64,000 nt of DNA from Camphora micrantha (taxonomy: Eukaryota; Streptophyta; Magnoliopsida; Laurales; Lauraceae): positions 20,651,298 to 20,715,297 of the forward strand of contig QPKB01000009.1 in the NCBI GenBank assembly GCA_003546025.1, read 5' to 3'. Below are positions 11,699 to 23,129 of this stretch, one piece after another (positions within the stretch are counted from its first letter, which is position 1; every line of letters starts with the position of its first letter). The notes beneath the pieces were generated by a model. The model was given only the letters and a program-made list of their open reading frames with translations, did no database searches and was not told the DNA's origin. Position numbers and translations under genes: made by a program.

Positions 11699-14600
11699 AT
11701 GGAAAAACATGAGATAGCCCTGATTCGTTTTAATGGAACAAATTACACCTCATGGGCCTTCCAATTTCAAATTTACTTGGAAGGAAAAGAACTATGGGGA
11801 CACATTGATGGATCTGAACCTCAACCTGAGGAAGATGATAAAAAGATTTTAGCATGGAAGACAAAGGATGCTAAAATCAAGACCTGGTTGCTAGGTTCTA
11901 TTGAGTCACATTTTATTCTCAACCTAAAACCCTGCAAAAATGCTCGTGAAATGTGGGACTATCTTCAGAAAGTTTATCAACAGGGCAATGCTGCTCGCCA
12001 GTTTCAATTGGAACTTGAAATCTCTCAATTCACTCAAGGTACCCAGTCTATTCAGGAGTATTACAATGGCTTCCGCCGACTGTGGTCTGAATATGATGAG
12101 ATTAAGTTTGCCATGGTATCTGCAGCACTTCTACCGGAATTACTTCCATTACAGGAAAGTAGTCATCAGGATCACTTCCTCATGAAACTTCGTTGGGAGT
12201 TTGAGACAGTTCGATCGAACTTGATGAGTAGGGCTCCTCTTCCCAACTTGGATGCCTGTCTTTAGGAACTTCTGCGGGAGGAACAACGTTTAGCTACTAA
12301 ACTAATCTGGAACAACAACGCTCTGCTGAGGCTCCATTTGCCTATGTTGCCACTGCCAGACAACCTCTTCGGGACATCAGTAAAGTTCAGTGTCATAACT
12401 GCAAAAAATATGGTCACTATGCAAATCAATGCAGGTCAAAAATTTGCAGATATTGTAAGGCCACTGGTCATGTTATTGAAGAATGTCGGAAGAAGGCTCG
12501 CAATTCAACTTCCTGCAATTATGTGCAGTCCGGCCCTGGTACTTCCACTGTGTCATCTGCTCCTACTGCTTACACAGTGACTACTCCACCATATGCTTCA
12601 TCTGACTTCAGTGGTTCTCTACCGTATGATTCATCCTCACAGCCTGGTTCCTCCTCACAATCTATGTCTCCCGCTCCTCTCACCCCTGATATGGTTAACC
12701 AAATGATCATCAATGCCTTAGCATCCATGAACATCGCAGGTACTGCTTCCTCTCTTTCCAATACCTGGTACTTAGATTCTGGTGCAAGTAACCATATGAC
12801 CTCATCACCTGCCACATTATAAAATGTTGTTCCTTACACTGGTCATCTCACTGTTCAAGCTGCCAACGGAGATCATCTCCCCATCACCTCTGTTGGTGAT
12901 ACCCCTGGCCCCTTACCCTTAACCAATGTTTTGGTTTCTCCTCCTCTTGCTACTAATTTGGTTTCTGTGGGTCAACTTGTTGAAAATAATTACACTGTCT
13001 CCTTTTCTTCTTCTGGATGTGTTGTGCAGGACCAGGAGTCGGGGGAAGTGATCGCGAGGGGGCCTAAGCGTGGCAGACTTTTTCCCTTACCAATGTCTTC
13101 TGTTATTGAGAATAATCATTTACATCAGTTATTTTGTTTTTTCATTCAGAATCATTCTCGTTTGTGGCATAATAGACTTGGTCATCTGAATGCTTCTACT
13201 ATGTCTACATTATTTCAATCTGGATTAATAAATAAACCTGTTGCTTCTGCTTCTTTTGACTGTGATGCTTGTAAATTAGGTAAGAGTAAAACTTTACCCT
13301 TTCCAACCTCTCACACACGGAGCACTGCATGTTTTGACTTAATTCACAGTGATGTTTGGGGCATTGCTCCGACCCTTTCACATAGTCATTTCAAGTATTT
13401 TGTCACCTTCATTGATGACTACAGCAGATTTACTTGGATTTATTTCTTACATTCGAAGTCTGATGTTCTTAATGCATTTACATTTTTTGTTAAATATGTG
13501 GAAAACCAATTTTCTATATGCATTAAAACTTTGCGCTCAGATTCAGGGGGGGAGTATGTTTACAAGGATTTTCAATCCTTTTTAACCAATAAAGGAATCA
13601 TTTCTCAACGTACCTGTCCGTATACTCCACAACAAAATGGAGTCGCAGAACGGAAAAACAGACATCTTCTTGATGTAACTAGAACTCCTCTGCTTGAATC
13701 ATCCGTTCCCCCTCGTTTTTGGACTGAAGCTCTCACAACGGCTGTCTATCTCATTAACCGCCTTCCATCAACTACCATTGCTCATTTAACGCCCCATTTT
13801 AAATTGTTTGGTCAACATCCTGTGTTTGATCACCTATATACCTTTGGCTGTGTTTGCTTCGTTCATCTACCTCCCACAGAAAGAACGAAACTCACAGCAC
13901 AATCTCGCAGGAGTGCTTTTTTGGGTTATGCTGCTAATCAAAAAGGTTTTGTTTGTTATGATCCCATTGGTCGTCGTATCAGGGTTTCTCGAAATGTTAT
14001 TTTCTTTGAAAATCAATATTTCTTCCAAACCCACATGGATTGTCCTCCTCCCTCTTCACCAGCTCTCTTACCAGGTTTTTCGGATCAAACCTCTATTACT
14101 AGGTTTAATCCTGCTTTTGTATACCACCGACGGGAGAAACCTCCCACTGCAGATGGCCCTCCACCTGATCCTCCACCGACAAATGGTTCCACGCCTACTC
14201 CTGCCTTACGTCGCTCCTCCAGAACTTCTAGACCCCCTGAGCGGTATGGATTTACCAATACTTCTTTGATGACCACCCTATCTTCTATCTCTATCCCAAG
14301 TTCTTATTTGCAGGCTGTCCAACAAGATTGCTGGAACTAGGCCATGAAGGAGGAATTAGATGCATTGGCTCTGAATCACACATGGGATATTGTGGAGTGT
14401 CCTTCAGCAGTTAAGCCCATTGGTTGCAAATGGATCTACTTGATCAAACTTAAATCTGATGGGTCCTTGGATAGACACAAAGCTCGACTTGTGGCACTCG
14501 GAAACAGACAGGAGTATGGCATTAACTATGAGGAGACGTTTGCACCTGTGGCAAAGATGACATCTGTTAGGTTACTTCTCGCCATTGCTGCATCTCAGTC

Positions 14601-15131
14601 TTGGCCATTATACCAAATGGATGTCAAAAATGCATTTCTCCATGGGGATTTGCAAGAAGAGGTCTATATGCGTATACCACAAGGCGTCCCCTCTCCCTCC
14701 AAGAAGTCCATCTGTCGGCTGCGGAAATCGCTTTATGGTCTAAAGCAAGCACCTCGGGCATGGTTCGAAACCTTTAAGGGTCGCTTATGCGAAAGTGGCT
14801 TTACTCAAAGCCCTTATGATCCATCTCTCTTTCTTTGCCACAACTCTACTGGGGTTACGGTGCTTCTAGTGTATGTTGACGATATTATTATCACTGGCAC
14901 GGATGATGGTATGATCAAATCTCTTCAAGATTCCCTCCGGACTTACTTTCATATGAAGGATTTGGGCCCCTTCATTATTTCTTGGGCTTAGAGGTGCATC
15001 AATCTTCCAAAGGTCTATTTGTTAATCAACACAAATACACATCAGATCTTATCGAGTTGGCTGACCTCCATGATTCTTCGCCTGTTGATACACCTGTCGA
15101 GGTAAATCTCAAGCTCAATAAGGATGATGGC
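11699..15131 (+). pseudogene. Outer copia gag-pol, broken
   Basis: Gag starts at 11699 (MEKHEIALIRFNG). Two CCHC knuckles, CHNCKKYGHYANQC and CRYCKATGHVIEEC, lie about 12390-12485 in a shifted frame. The protease motif DSGASNHM is at about 12777-12800. Integrase follows from about 12931 (HSDVWG, FIDDYSRFTW, LRSDSGGEYV, QNGVAERKN), then reverse transcriptase from 14344 with YVDD near 14875. Nonsense codons occur at 12263, 12820 and 14338, and frameshifts near 12290 and 14985. The frame ends at VNLKLNKDDG, where the inner element begins; the remaining RNase H end is at 20405. The order Gag-PR-IN-RT-RH is diagnostic of Ty1/copia. It cannot make a full polyprotein. Confidence 0.95.
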
Positions 15132-15298
15132 GTACAGCAATACATACTAAAATAGGAAGATTTGATTGACTGTAATTGTAGCCCAAGATTGGGTATTTCT
15201 GATCTATATAATACAAGGATGGATCCTCAAGGAGATGATCGAATCCATTTCCATTCTCTCTTGTTTATGAGTTATAACTCTTTGGCTTATTTCTGACA
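15132..15298 (+). mobile_element. Inner copia 5' LTR, missing its first 70 bp
   Basis: It matches the 3' LTR from base 71 onward. 167 bp remain; 167 + 70 equals the 237 bp of the 3' LTR once its 88-bp duplication is discounted. Two to three substitutions separate the copies. Confidence 0.93.
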
Positions 15299-15310
15299 TG
15301 GTATCAGAGC
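15299..15310 (+). other. Inner copia primer binding site (initiator Met tRNA)
   Basis: TGGTATCAGAGC directly follows the LTR end (TTTCTGACA). Confidence 0.92.
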
Positions 15311-15944
15311 CATCTTGGTGCAATAGAGAGATTAAGAGCCATCTGAATCTTTCTTGTTTAAGTTCGTAAGAAGAGTTCCTGTAGGCTGACGGCAGTGTGT
15401 GTAGATCAACAGAGGCCAACCATCGACAGATCAGATCTGATCAGAAGGTCACTACAGCCCTGGTCGTCTGATATTCTGGGTGTTTTTAGTGATTTTTTCA
15501 ACATTTTTTGAAGATCAGAGGTAGGCTTTTTGATCACCACTTGGGTTTACAAGTTTTTGCAATCTACTTTCATCAAAGCCGTCCATCTTTAAGCACAAGT
15601 ATCCGATTGCTGCACTCTTTTCTCTGTTGATTCAATATTTTGGTAAAGCATCTATCTGATCAATCTGATCTGGTAGATTGAATCACAAGTGGGCCCCACC
15701 TACTGTTTTCTGCTGATTTTCTTGGTCGCCTGGACCAGTTTTATGCATTTATTTATACAGATCTGAGATCTGTTGTGATTGGTTGATTCAGAATAGCTTC
15801 TGGGCTGTTCCTTATTTCTCTATTGCTGCTGTCATCTTTCAATTGCGCTTTCTGCAATTAATCTGGGTTGTTTCTTGTTGCTGTCTTGTTGCTGCTCTCT
15901 TTGTTTGTTACTGTCTGGTTATTATTGTTATCTGTGGGTTGACA

Positions 15945-18900
15945 ATGGACAAGAATGAAATGCAACTGATAAAATTCAATGGAAAAAACTATTCTGCTTG
16001 GGCCTATCAACTTGAGTTATATCTGAAAGGCAAAAAATTATGGGGCCACATTTCTGGTACTATGAAAAAGCCAACGGAAGAAGAAAAATTGGAAGATTGG
16101 GAAACCAAAGAAGCACAAATTATGAGCTGGATGTTGGGTGCAGTGGAACCTCAATTTTTCCTACATCTTAAGCCATATAAAAATGCTCAAGATATGTGAG
16201 GATATCTGAAACGCATATATCACCAAGAGAATTCAGCCCGTCGGTTCCAATTAGAACATGAAATTGCTCAATATTCTCAAGGACAGATGGCTGTCCAGGA
16301 GTATTACTCTGGCTTCTTTGCCCTTTGGACTGAATACATGGATATTGCCTATGCCACTATCACCGGAGATGCTCTATCTGGGGTTCAGGAAGTTCATAAA
16401 ATTACTCAGCGAGATCAATTCTTAATGAAACTTCGGTCTGAATTTGAAAATGTTCGATCCAATCTTATGAGTCGACATCCATCTCCATCTTTGGATGTAT
16501 GTCTCAATGAAGTGCTCCGCGAAGAACAACGGATAGTCACGCAGCATCAACTATCCCAACAATCATCCACTGGTCCGGCTGAAGTTGCCTATGTGGCAAA
16601 AGGGAAACCTCCCAGACGTGACACTTCGACCCAAGATTTGAACAAAATTCAATGCTTTACTTGTAAGGAGTATGGACATTATTCTTCTCAGTGCAAGAGA
16701 AAAGTTTGTAACTACTGCAAAGCTAGCGGGCATATCATTTCTGAATGCAGGAAACGACCAGAAAATCGAAATTCACGTGCTTATTCTGCTATTGCTTCTT
16801 CAGATTCTCACTCTGTGGCACCGGCTTCTCCATCTTCATCTATGTCTTCACAGCAATTTGCACCCAGCCCTCCTATCAACCCTGAAATGATTCAACAAAT
16901 GATTCTCCAAGCATTCTCCACCTTGGGCCTTTCAGGTAAAACCTTTCCTTCTCCTTCCATGTGGTATTTTGATTCTGGAGCATCCAATCATATGACTTCC
17001 TCTTCCAAACTCATGTCTAATATTCAATCATATGATGGAAAGCTCCAAGTTCAAACCGCCAATGGGGGTCATTTACCTATCACTGCCATAGGCGATATTC
17101 CGCACAAATTGCCTTTGAATCATGTTTTTCTTTCCCCTGGCCTATCTACAAATTTGTTATCTGTTGGACAACTCGTAGATAATCATTGTAATGTGTCATT
17201 CTCTTCTTCTGGTTGTGTTGTACAGGATCAGGGGACGGGACAGGTGATCGCGAAGGGGCCTAAGTGCGGCCGGTTGTTTCCGCTTAGTCTGCCTATACAG
17301 CCTAGGGATGAATCTACTTTTGCTTTTTCAAGTGTTCTTCAAAATAATGTGCATCTGTGGCACAAAAAATTAGGACATCCTAATTCGAACATATTGTTAT
17401 CTTTGAAAAATTCTGGTTTGATTAATAAAATGCAGTTTTCTACTTCTGATGTCAATATTGATTGTTCTGTTTGCAAATTAGGAAAAAGTAAAGCCCTTCC
17501 ATTTTCTATGCATACCTCTATATCAGAAAAATGTTTTGATTTAATTCATAGTGACGTTTGGGGTATAACACCTGTTATTTCTCATTCTCACTTCAAATAC
17601 TTTGTCACATTCATCGATGATCATAGCAGATTCACTTGGGTTTATTTTTTAAGGGCTAAATCAGAGGTGTTTGAGGTTTTTAAAACATTCCTAGCCTATG
17701 TTGATACACAATTCTCCACCTGCATAAAGGTTCTCCGCTCTGATTCTGGTGGAGAATATGTGTCACACAGTTTTCAAGAATTCCTCCAATCTAAGGGGAT
17801 TATCTCCCAACGAACATGTCCTCATACTCCACAACAAAATGGCATTGCTGAACGGAAGAATCGCCATTTGCTTGACATGGTTCGTTGCTTGCTACTTGAA
17901 TCATCTGTTCCCCCTAGATTCTGGCCGGAAGCTCTATCCACTTCCGTTCACCTTATTAATCGGCTTCCATCTCCCAAACTTCACAATCAGTCTCCATATT
18001 TCCGTCTCTTTAACTCTCATCCTACATATACACATCTTCGCCCTTTTGGATGTGTTTGTTTTGTTCACCTTCCTCCTTCTGAAAGGACAAAATTGTCTGC
18101 GCAAGCTACCAAATGCGTTTTTCTTGGTTACGGAACTCATCAAAAAGGATTTGTTTGTTATGATCCATCTCTCAAAAGAATTCGTGTTTCTCGAAATGTT
18201 GTGTTTTTTGAAAATTTATATTTTTTTTCTCACACAACTGATTCTTTCACTTCACCTCCCATGGCTATATTACCACCTTTCTCATCCGATACTTCTTCCT
18301 CTTCTGTTGAAAGGTTCAAACCTGGAATTGTATATCGGAGACGCACGGAACCAATCACTGCTACGATACAGCCCATTCCAGACCCACCTGATCCGGCACC
18401 TGATCCAACTCCCCTAGCCACTACATCAGAACAAGCTATCATGCCCACTCTTCGACGCACCACGCGTGTTTCTCGGCCTCCTGATAGATATGGGTATTCT
18501 CATTCAGCCTTTCTTGCCACTCTCGCTTCTGTTAACATTCCCACTTCCTACTCTCAAGCTGTGAAACATGAATGTTGGCGGCAAGCTATGTCCGAAGAAT
18601 TAGAAGCTCTACAGACTAATCATACATGGGATGTGGTTACCTGCCCCCCTACAGTTCGACCTATCGGGTGTAAATGGGTTTACTCAGTCAAACTGAAATC
18701 TGATGGCTCTCTCGACAGATACAAGGCTCGCCTGGTCGCTCTTGGTAATCGCCAAGAATATGGCATTGACTATGCTGAAACATTTGCTCCAGTTGCAAAG
18801 ATGACTACTGTCCGGCTGATTATTGCCATTGCAGCATCTCAAGCTTGGCCCATTCTTCAGTTTGATGTAAAGAATGCCTTTCTTCATGGTGATCTTAAAG

Positions 18901-20072
18901 AAGAGGTTTATATGCGTCTTCCTCACGGGTATTCCTCTTCCAGTAGTTCAGATGTGGCTAAACTAAAGCGTTCCCTCTATGGCCTTAAACAGGCTCCTCG
19001 CGCTTGGTTTGAAAAATTTCGGGACGCCTTGCTTCTGTTGGATTTCCAGCAAAGTCCGTATGATCCATCGTTGTTTTTACATAAGTCTCCAAGCGGGATC
19101 ACTATCCTTCTTGTTTATGTTGATGACATCATTATTACTGGAACTGATTCCACAATGATATCTAAGCTTCAATCCTCGTTGCATCAATCGTTCCATATGA
19201 AAGACTTGGGTCCTTTAACCTACTTCTTAGGTCTTGAAGTTCATCAAACAGAAAAAGGAATCATCTTGCACCAACACAAATATGCTCTAGACCTCATTGA
19301 ACTAGCAGGACTCCAGCAATCAACTCCGGTTGATACTCCTCTTGAAGTGAATTTGAAGCTCTCAAAGGATAGTGGGGATCTTCTTCCCGATGCCACGCTC
19401 TATCGGCAATTGGTTGGTAGCTTGATCTACTTGACTCATACCCGCCCCGACATTTCCTTTGCTGTTAACCTGGTCAGCCAGTATATGACTCAACCAAGGC
19501 ATCTTCATTTGACGGCTGTTCGACGAATTATTCGCTACCTTCTTGGTACGACTACTCGTGGTCTATTTTTCCCAGCAGGCTCCTCACTAAATCTCATTGC
19601 TTTCTCCGATGCTGATTGGGCAGGTTGTACAGACACCCGTCGGTCCACAACTGGGTGGTGTATGTATCTTGGTGATGCGTTGATATCCTGGAAATGTAAG
19701 AAACAAGATAAAGTTTCCAGATCTTCCACAGAAGCAGAATATCGTGCCATGTCTGCTGCCTGTTCTGAAATTCTTTGGCTTCGTGGGCTACTCTCCGATC
19801 TCGGTTTTCCACAAAGCTCACCTATACCTCTCCATGCTGACAACACTAGTGCTATTCGTATTACAGAAAATCCAGTTTTTCATGAACGGACCAAGCACAT
19901 TGAAGTGGATTGTCGTTTCATTCGTGATGAGTATCTACGGGACGTCATTTCCCTACCGTTTCTTTCCTCTGGGCTTCAGATTGCAGATATCTTCACAAAG
20001 GGTCTCCCTCGCCCACGCCATCAATTCTTATCCAGCAAATTGATGCTTACTGATTCCACCGCATCAATTTGA
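15945..20072 (+). pseudogene. Inner copia gag-pol, open except for one TGA
   Basis: Gag starts at 15945 (MDKNEMQLIKFNG). A TGA at 16197-16199 sits where the family has Trp (outer copy: REMWDYLQ), so one G-to-A change interrupts gag. From 16200 the same frame stays open to the stop at 20070-20072. Domains in order: gag (UBN2-like); two CCHC knuckles CFTCKEYGHYSSQC and CNYCKASGHIISEC (about 16653-16748); protease DSGASNHM (16971-16994); integrase with HSDVWG, FIDDHSRFTW, LRSDSGGEYV and QNGIAERKN; reverse transcriptase with YVDD at 19116-19127; RNase H with SDADWAG, SSTEAEYRAMS and LHADNTSAI. The C-terminus ends in ADIFTKGLPRPRHQF and a short tail whose stop overlaps the polypurine tract. This is the least damaged retrotransposon here. 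Confidence 0.95.
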
Positions 20073-20079
20073 GGGGGGG
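20069..20079 (+). other. Inner copia polypurine tract
   Basis: TTGAGGGGGGG lies just upstream of the 3' LTR and overlaps the gag-pol stop codon. It is the expected plus-strand priming site. Confidence 0.85.
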
Positions 20080-20404
20080 TGTTAACATAAGCCCATATAA
20101 GTTTGGTCCATTCATGACCCATCTACAAAGCCCATCATATTATAGACTTGTACAGCAATACATACTAAAATAGGAAGATTTGATTGACTGTAATTGTAGC
20201 CCAAGATTGGGTATTTCTGATCTCATATTATAGACTTGTACAGCAATACATACTAAAATAGGAAGATTTGATTGACTGTAATTGTAGCCCAAGATTGGGC
20301 ATTTCTGATCTATATAATACAAGGATGGATCCTCAAGGAGATCATCGAATCCATTTCCATTCTGTCTTGTTTATGAGTTATAACTCTTTGGCTTATTTCT
20401 GACA
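20080..20404 (+). mobile_element. Inner copia 3' LTR with an internal 88-bp duplication
   Basis: 325 bp from TGTTAACATAAGCC to TTTCTGACA. Units 20135-20222 and 20223-20310 are a tandem duplication with one mismatch. The surviving part of the 5' LTR has only one unit. Confidence 0.93.
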
Positions 20405-20722
20405 GTTCTGAGGTCTTATGGCTACGGGGACTTCTTTCGGACTTCGGGTTTGCTCAAACCTCTCCTACTCCATTGCATGCCGATAATACTAGGGCTATTC
20501 GCATCACTGAAAATCCCGTCTTCCATGAACGCACCAAACATATAGAAGTTGACTGTTACTTTATTCGAGATGAATATAAGCGTGATGTCATTTGTCTACC
20601 TCATGTCCCTACAGAACTTCAGTTTGCAGATATCTTCACGAAGGGTTTTCCTCGGCCTCGACATCAATTTCTTGTATCCAAATTGCTGCTTTATGACTCA
20701 CCAGCATCAATTTGAGGGGGGG
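20405..20722 (+). pseudogene. Outer copia: end of RNase H and polypurine tract
   Basis: The outer frame resumes at SEVLWLRGLLSDFGF and runs through LHADNTRAIRITENPVFHE and ADIFTKGFPRPRHQF to a TGA at 20713-20715. TTGAGGGGGGG (20712-20722) is the polypurine tract before the 3' LTR. The segment is colinear with 19750-20072 of the inner copy. Confidence 0.93.
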
Positions 20723-20969
20723 TGTCAATCCAGGCCCATCCATTTAGGTCAATCCTGGGCCTCCAGGCCCAATATAGCAGGCCCATTTACATACTAGTTA
20801 GTTGTTAGCTATTAGTATGGATCTAAACCCAAGTGTAATTAATGGATAAGCATTGTTACAATGTAATCAGGGATTAAACCCTTTTAAATATAGATCTCAG
20901 TCGACCATACAAGGCACGACATTCATCACTCTCTCTCTTATGTTCTGTATTTCATCTCTCCAAATGACA
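20723..20969 (+). mobile_element. Outer copia 3' LTR
   Basis: 247 bp with the same ends as 10733-10979, two substitutions, followed by the target duplication GCGGC. Confidence 0.95.
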
Positions 20970-21200
20970 GCGGCCGCTACGGACCACTATAGGGCCGGAG
21001 TGTGACTAATAGCTACTTTCCAAAAAAAATAAAAAATAAATAAATACATATTAAGACTTATTTCTTTCCTTTTTCTCTCCTAACAACATTGTTACGCGAC
21101 TCTTCTACCCTTCTCTGCTTAAAAGAACACAAAAACATATCGGATCTCGTTGAATTGAAGCTAATGCAGAGAGTTCTTTTGAAGGGCTCTATTGTAGGTA

Positions 21201-21461
21201 ATGTCCTGGCAGACACCCCCTTTGATAGAGCCTCTATCAGGGTCCTACTCATATGGTGACTATGTTCAAACTCAATATATATATCCAGCTCCTCCAAGTT
21301 CCTATGATGCCTTCTTTGCATTCCAGGATCCCTATGCCCGCCAACATCAAATTCAATATGGTGGGCATATGCAATATGGTAGTGGCACTACAAATTACAA
21401 CAACGATGGGGATGAGGACAACGACATCATATATCCTAGTAGACATTCCCTTTGGTATTAG
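21201..21461 (+). pseudogene. Possible C-terminal tail of a hAT-type transposase
   Basis: An 86-residue frame has a non-random composition: Tyr/Gln/Pro-rich middle (YGDYVQTQYIYPAPPSSYDA), an acidic run (NDGDEDND) and a terminal RHSLWY. That pattern resembles tails of plant hAT/BED-type transposases. A splice-acceptor-like TAG precedes it. No zinc finger or dimerisation domain is visible upstream, because the copia insertion ends at 20969. It could instead be unrelated low-complexity coding DNA. Identity is tentative. Confidence 0.35.
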
Positions 21462-21810
21462 AGCCGACTAGTTGAGGTCCTTCACCAACTCTATACTCGT
21501 TAAGTGAATTTGTTTTATGAAGTTATTAATTATTATGTCATCTCACATTTGTTGTATTGGCTGCTGACTGTTGAGTATTGAGCATTGGCCAATCTCTACC
21601 TTGTGATATGGTTAAAACCTATGGTTTAGACCATTAGGTCATGGGTTCGAGATATGGCAACAACAGAGTATTTCTTAAATTTCTTTAGCTAACCATTGCT
21701 ACCAAAACCTCAGATGTTAGTAGAGGCAGCATAAATACTTTTTAATACTCCCCTCGGGTGGAGCCCACTCCTCAACACTCCCCCTCGGGTGGAGCCCACT
21801 CAGCGCACTT

Positions 21811-22083
21811 TGACAACCACTTACTCAAAAAGCTTAAGCTGATAGAGAATGGTGTAATAATATATATATCAATGCTATAAAATCCATGCATGTGCGGGCT
21901 CCTTCATGGAAATTACACCCTCCATAGGAGAATACAGAGGCTCCGCATGAGAATAACACCCTTCATGGGAGAATACAAGGCACAACAGCCCCGTGGATTC
22001 GAACACTCGACATGTTGACAAGCACTTACTCTAAAACCTTAAGCTAATAGAGAAGGTGTAACAATGTATATCAATGCTACAAC
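21811..22083. mobile_element. TRIM-like pair of short direct repeats
   Basis: About 70-bp direct repeats (21811-21880 and 22016-22083) share words such as CACTTACTC, CTTAAGCT and TATCAATGCTA. About 135 bp without coding capacity separates them. The layout resembles a tiny LTR element (TRIM), but no primer binding site is clear. Just upstream, CTCGGGTGGAGCCCACTC is repeated twice (about 21755-21803). Confidence 0.45.
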
Positions 22084-22792
22084 AGTATTGAGCATTGATT
22101 GTTCACTATTTAGTGTTTACTATTGAACTCTAAGTCTTGAGTCTTGAGTTTTGACTTCAAGTTCGGTACATTTTTTATTTTGATGGTATTTCTTCATGAC
22201 ATAGTTTTTTTTCTATTATAAGTATTTCATTAGTTTCTAAGTTAGCATAACTATATGAATACAAGTGAAAAAAATGATCATTACTATTATTTTCTATTCA
22301 TATAGCTATATAGGACCTCATGCAATAAGGGGACCGCTACGCCACCTTATCTTAGTTATCTTTGCAAGAAAAACACGTATTCCATCATTTTACAATATTC
22401 TGGATTTCTAGAAATTTTTTAGATTTTTTTATGATTTTTTAAATCCCATTGTTACACCGCTACTGCTATGCAGTGTTTAAGTGACGGGCAGCTATGCTTC
22501 ATCCTTAGTTGGGCGTCAAAGAATTGGACGGGGCCATAGAGGTTTAACTTCATAACAAATGGAATAAAAGAGAACTGAAAGACTGAAGATTGAGCTCTAT
22601 TATAAACAGAGAGACGAAGCTAATGGGACTGCAAAATCACTAGCTAAACATGGAATAGGTAGAGGAGGATTGTACATAAGCCCTTTGACATAATGCTTTA
22701 TATTTTCCCCCTTTTCATTTTTGGCTTTAGCAGTATATATCTCCTACTATCAAAGCCTTTCTGTTCTCCCCCTTTAATTAATGAAATCCACC
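22084..22792. other. Non-genic stretch
   Basis: AT-rich DNA without a supported gene. I looked here on the minus strand for the missing anthranilate synthase exons and saw none. Confidence 0.6.
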
Positions 22793-22959
22793 CAGGGATG
22801 GACCCAGGAAATTGAACTTGAGGGGGCTCCATGTAAAAGAAATATTAGAGGAAGGAGCAAATATAAAAAAAAAAAATACATACAAATTTCCACAATTTGT
22901 AGGGGTTTTCTTAAAAGTTTTAAGCCTTTTTCGAGTATGGGTGCCTGGGTCCGCCCCTG
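22793..22959. mobile_element. MITE with CAGGG-GGACCCAGG inverted ends
   Basis: 167 bp. The left end CAGGGATGGACCCAGG matches the reverse complement of the right end (CAGGGGCGGACCCAGG) apart from two bases. The interior is A-rich. No clear target duplication. The element at 24104-24255 has related ends. Confidence 0.65.
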
Positions 22960-23072
22960 AATTAACTGTTACTGATCAATTAAAGATGGAAAATTCCTTC
23001 TAAGTTGGCCAATAGCAATCACGTAAGAATCCTGAAATTACACCTAAATATGAATTAAGGTGATAAGTTTAC

Positions 23073-23129
23073 CTTCTTGGCACGAGTAAGAATTTCAGGA
23101 CTTGAAGCAACCAGAATGCATCCTCTAGC
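23073..23129 (-). CDS. ASA: ASA exon 7 (last exon found)
   Basis: 57 bp between CAG and GTAAAC, 19 codons, ARGCILVASSPEILTRAKK. A normal donor follows, so the transcript was designed to continue; the next exon was not found down to position 1. Confidence 0.9.

Larger units (their letters stand above)
15132..20404 (+). mobile_element. Inner Ty1/copia retrotransposon nested in the outer one
   Basis: It has a truncated 5' LTR (15132-15298), a primer binding site, one long gag-pol frame, a polypurine tract and a 3' LTR (20080-20404). Its proteins resemble those of the outer element throughout, so it is a related family that inserted into its relative. The right flank begins GTTCT at 20405. The left copy of this target duplication is lost together with the first 70 bases of the 5' LTR and about 400 bases of outer pol, which points to one later deletion across the left junction. 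Confidence 0.93.
10728..20974 (+). mobile_element. Outer Ty1/copia retrotransposon with target duplication (interrupted by an inner copia)
   Basis: The element proper is 10733-20969, flanked by perfect 5-bp duplications GCGGC at 10728-10732 and 20970-20974. Its two 247-bp LTRs differ at only two positions. The internal part runs from 10980 to 15131 and resumes at 20405-20722; the inner copia element at 15132-20404 separates the halves. About 130 codons of RT/RNase H are missing at the left junction. Without the inner element the outer copy would be about 5.0 kb. Its pol is on the plus strand. Confidence 0.95.

Noticed and set aside
21990..22010. GGATTCGAAC resembling a tRNA/SINE B box
   Set aside because: No matching A box or tRNA fold upstream; it lies in the TRIM-like internal part.
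20975..23072. Missing C-terminal exons of anthranilate synthase
   Set aside because: I looked on the minus strand for sequence able to encode the GRND or SGAPK-type motifs and found none here or down to position 1 (gap excepted).
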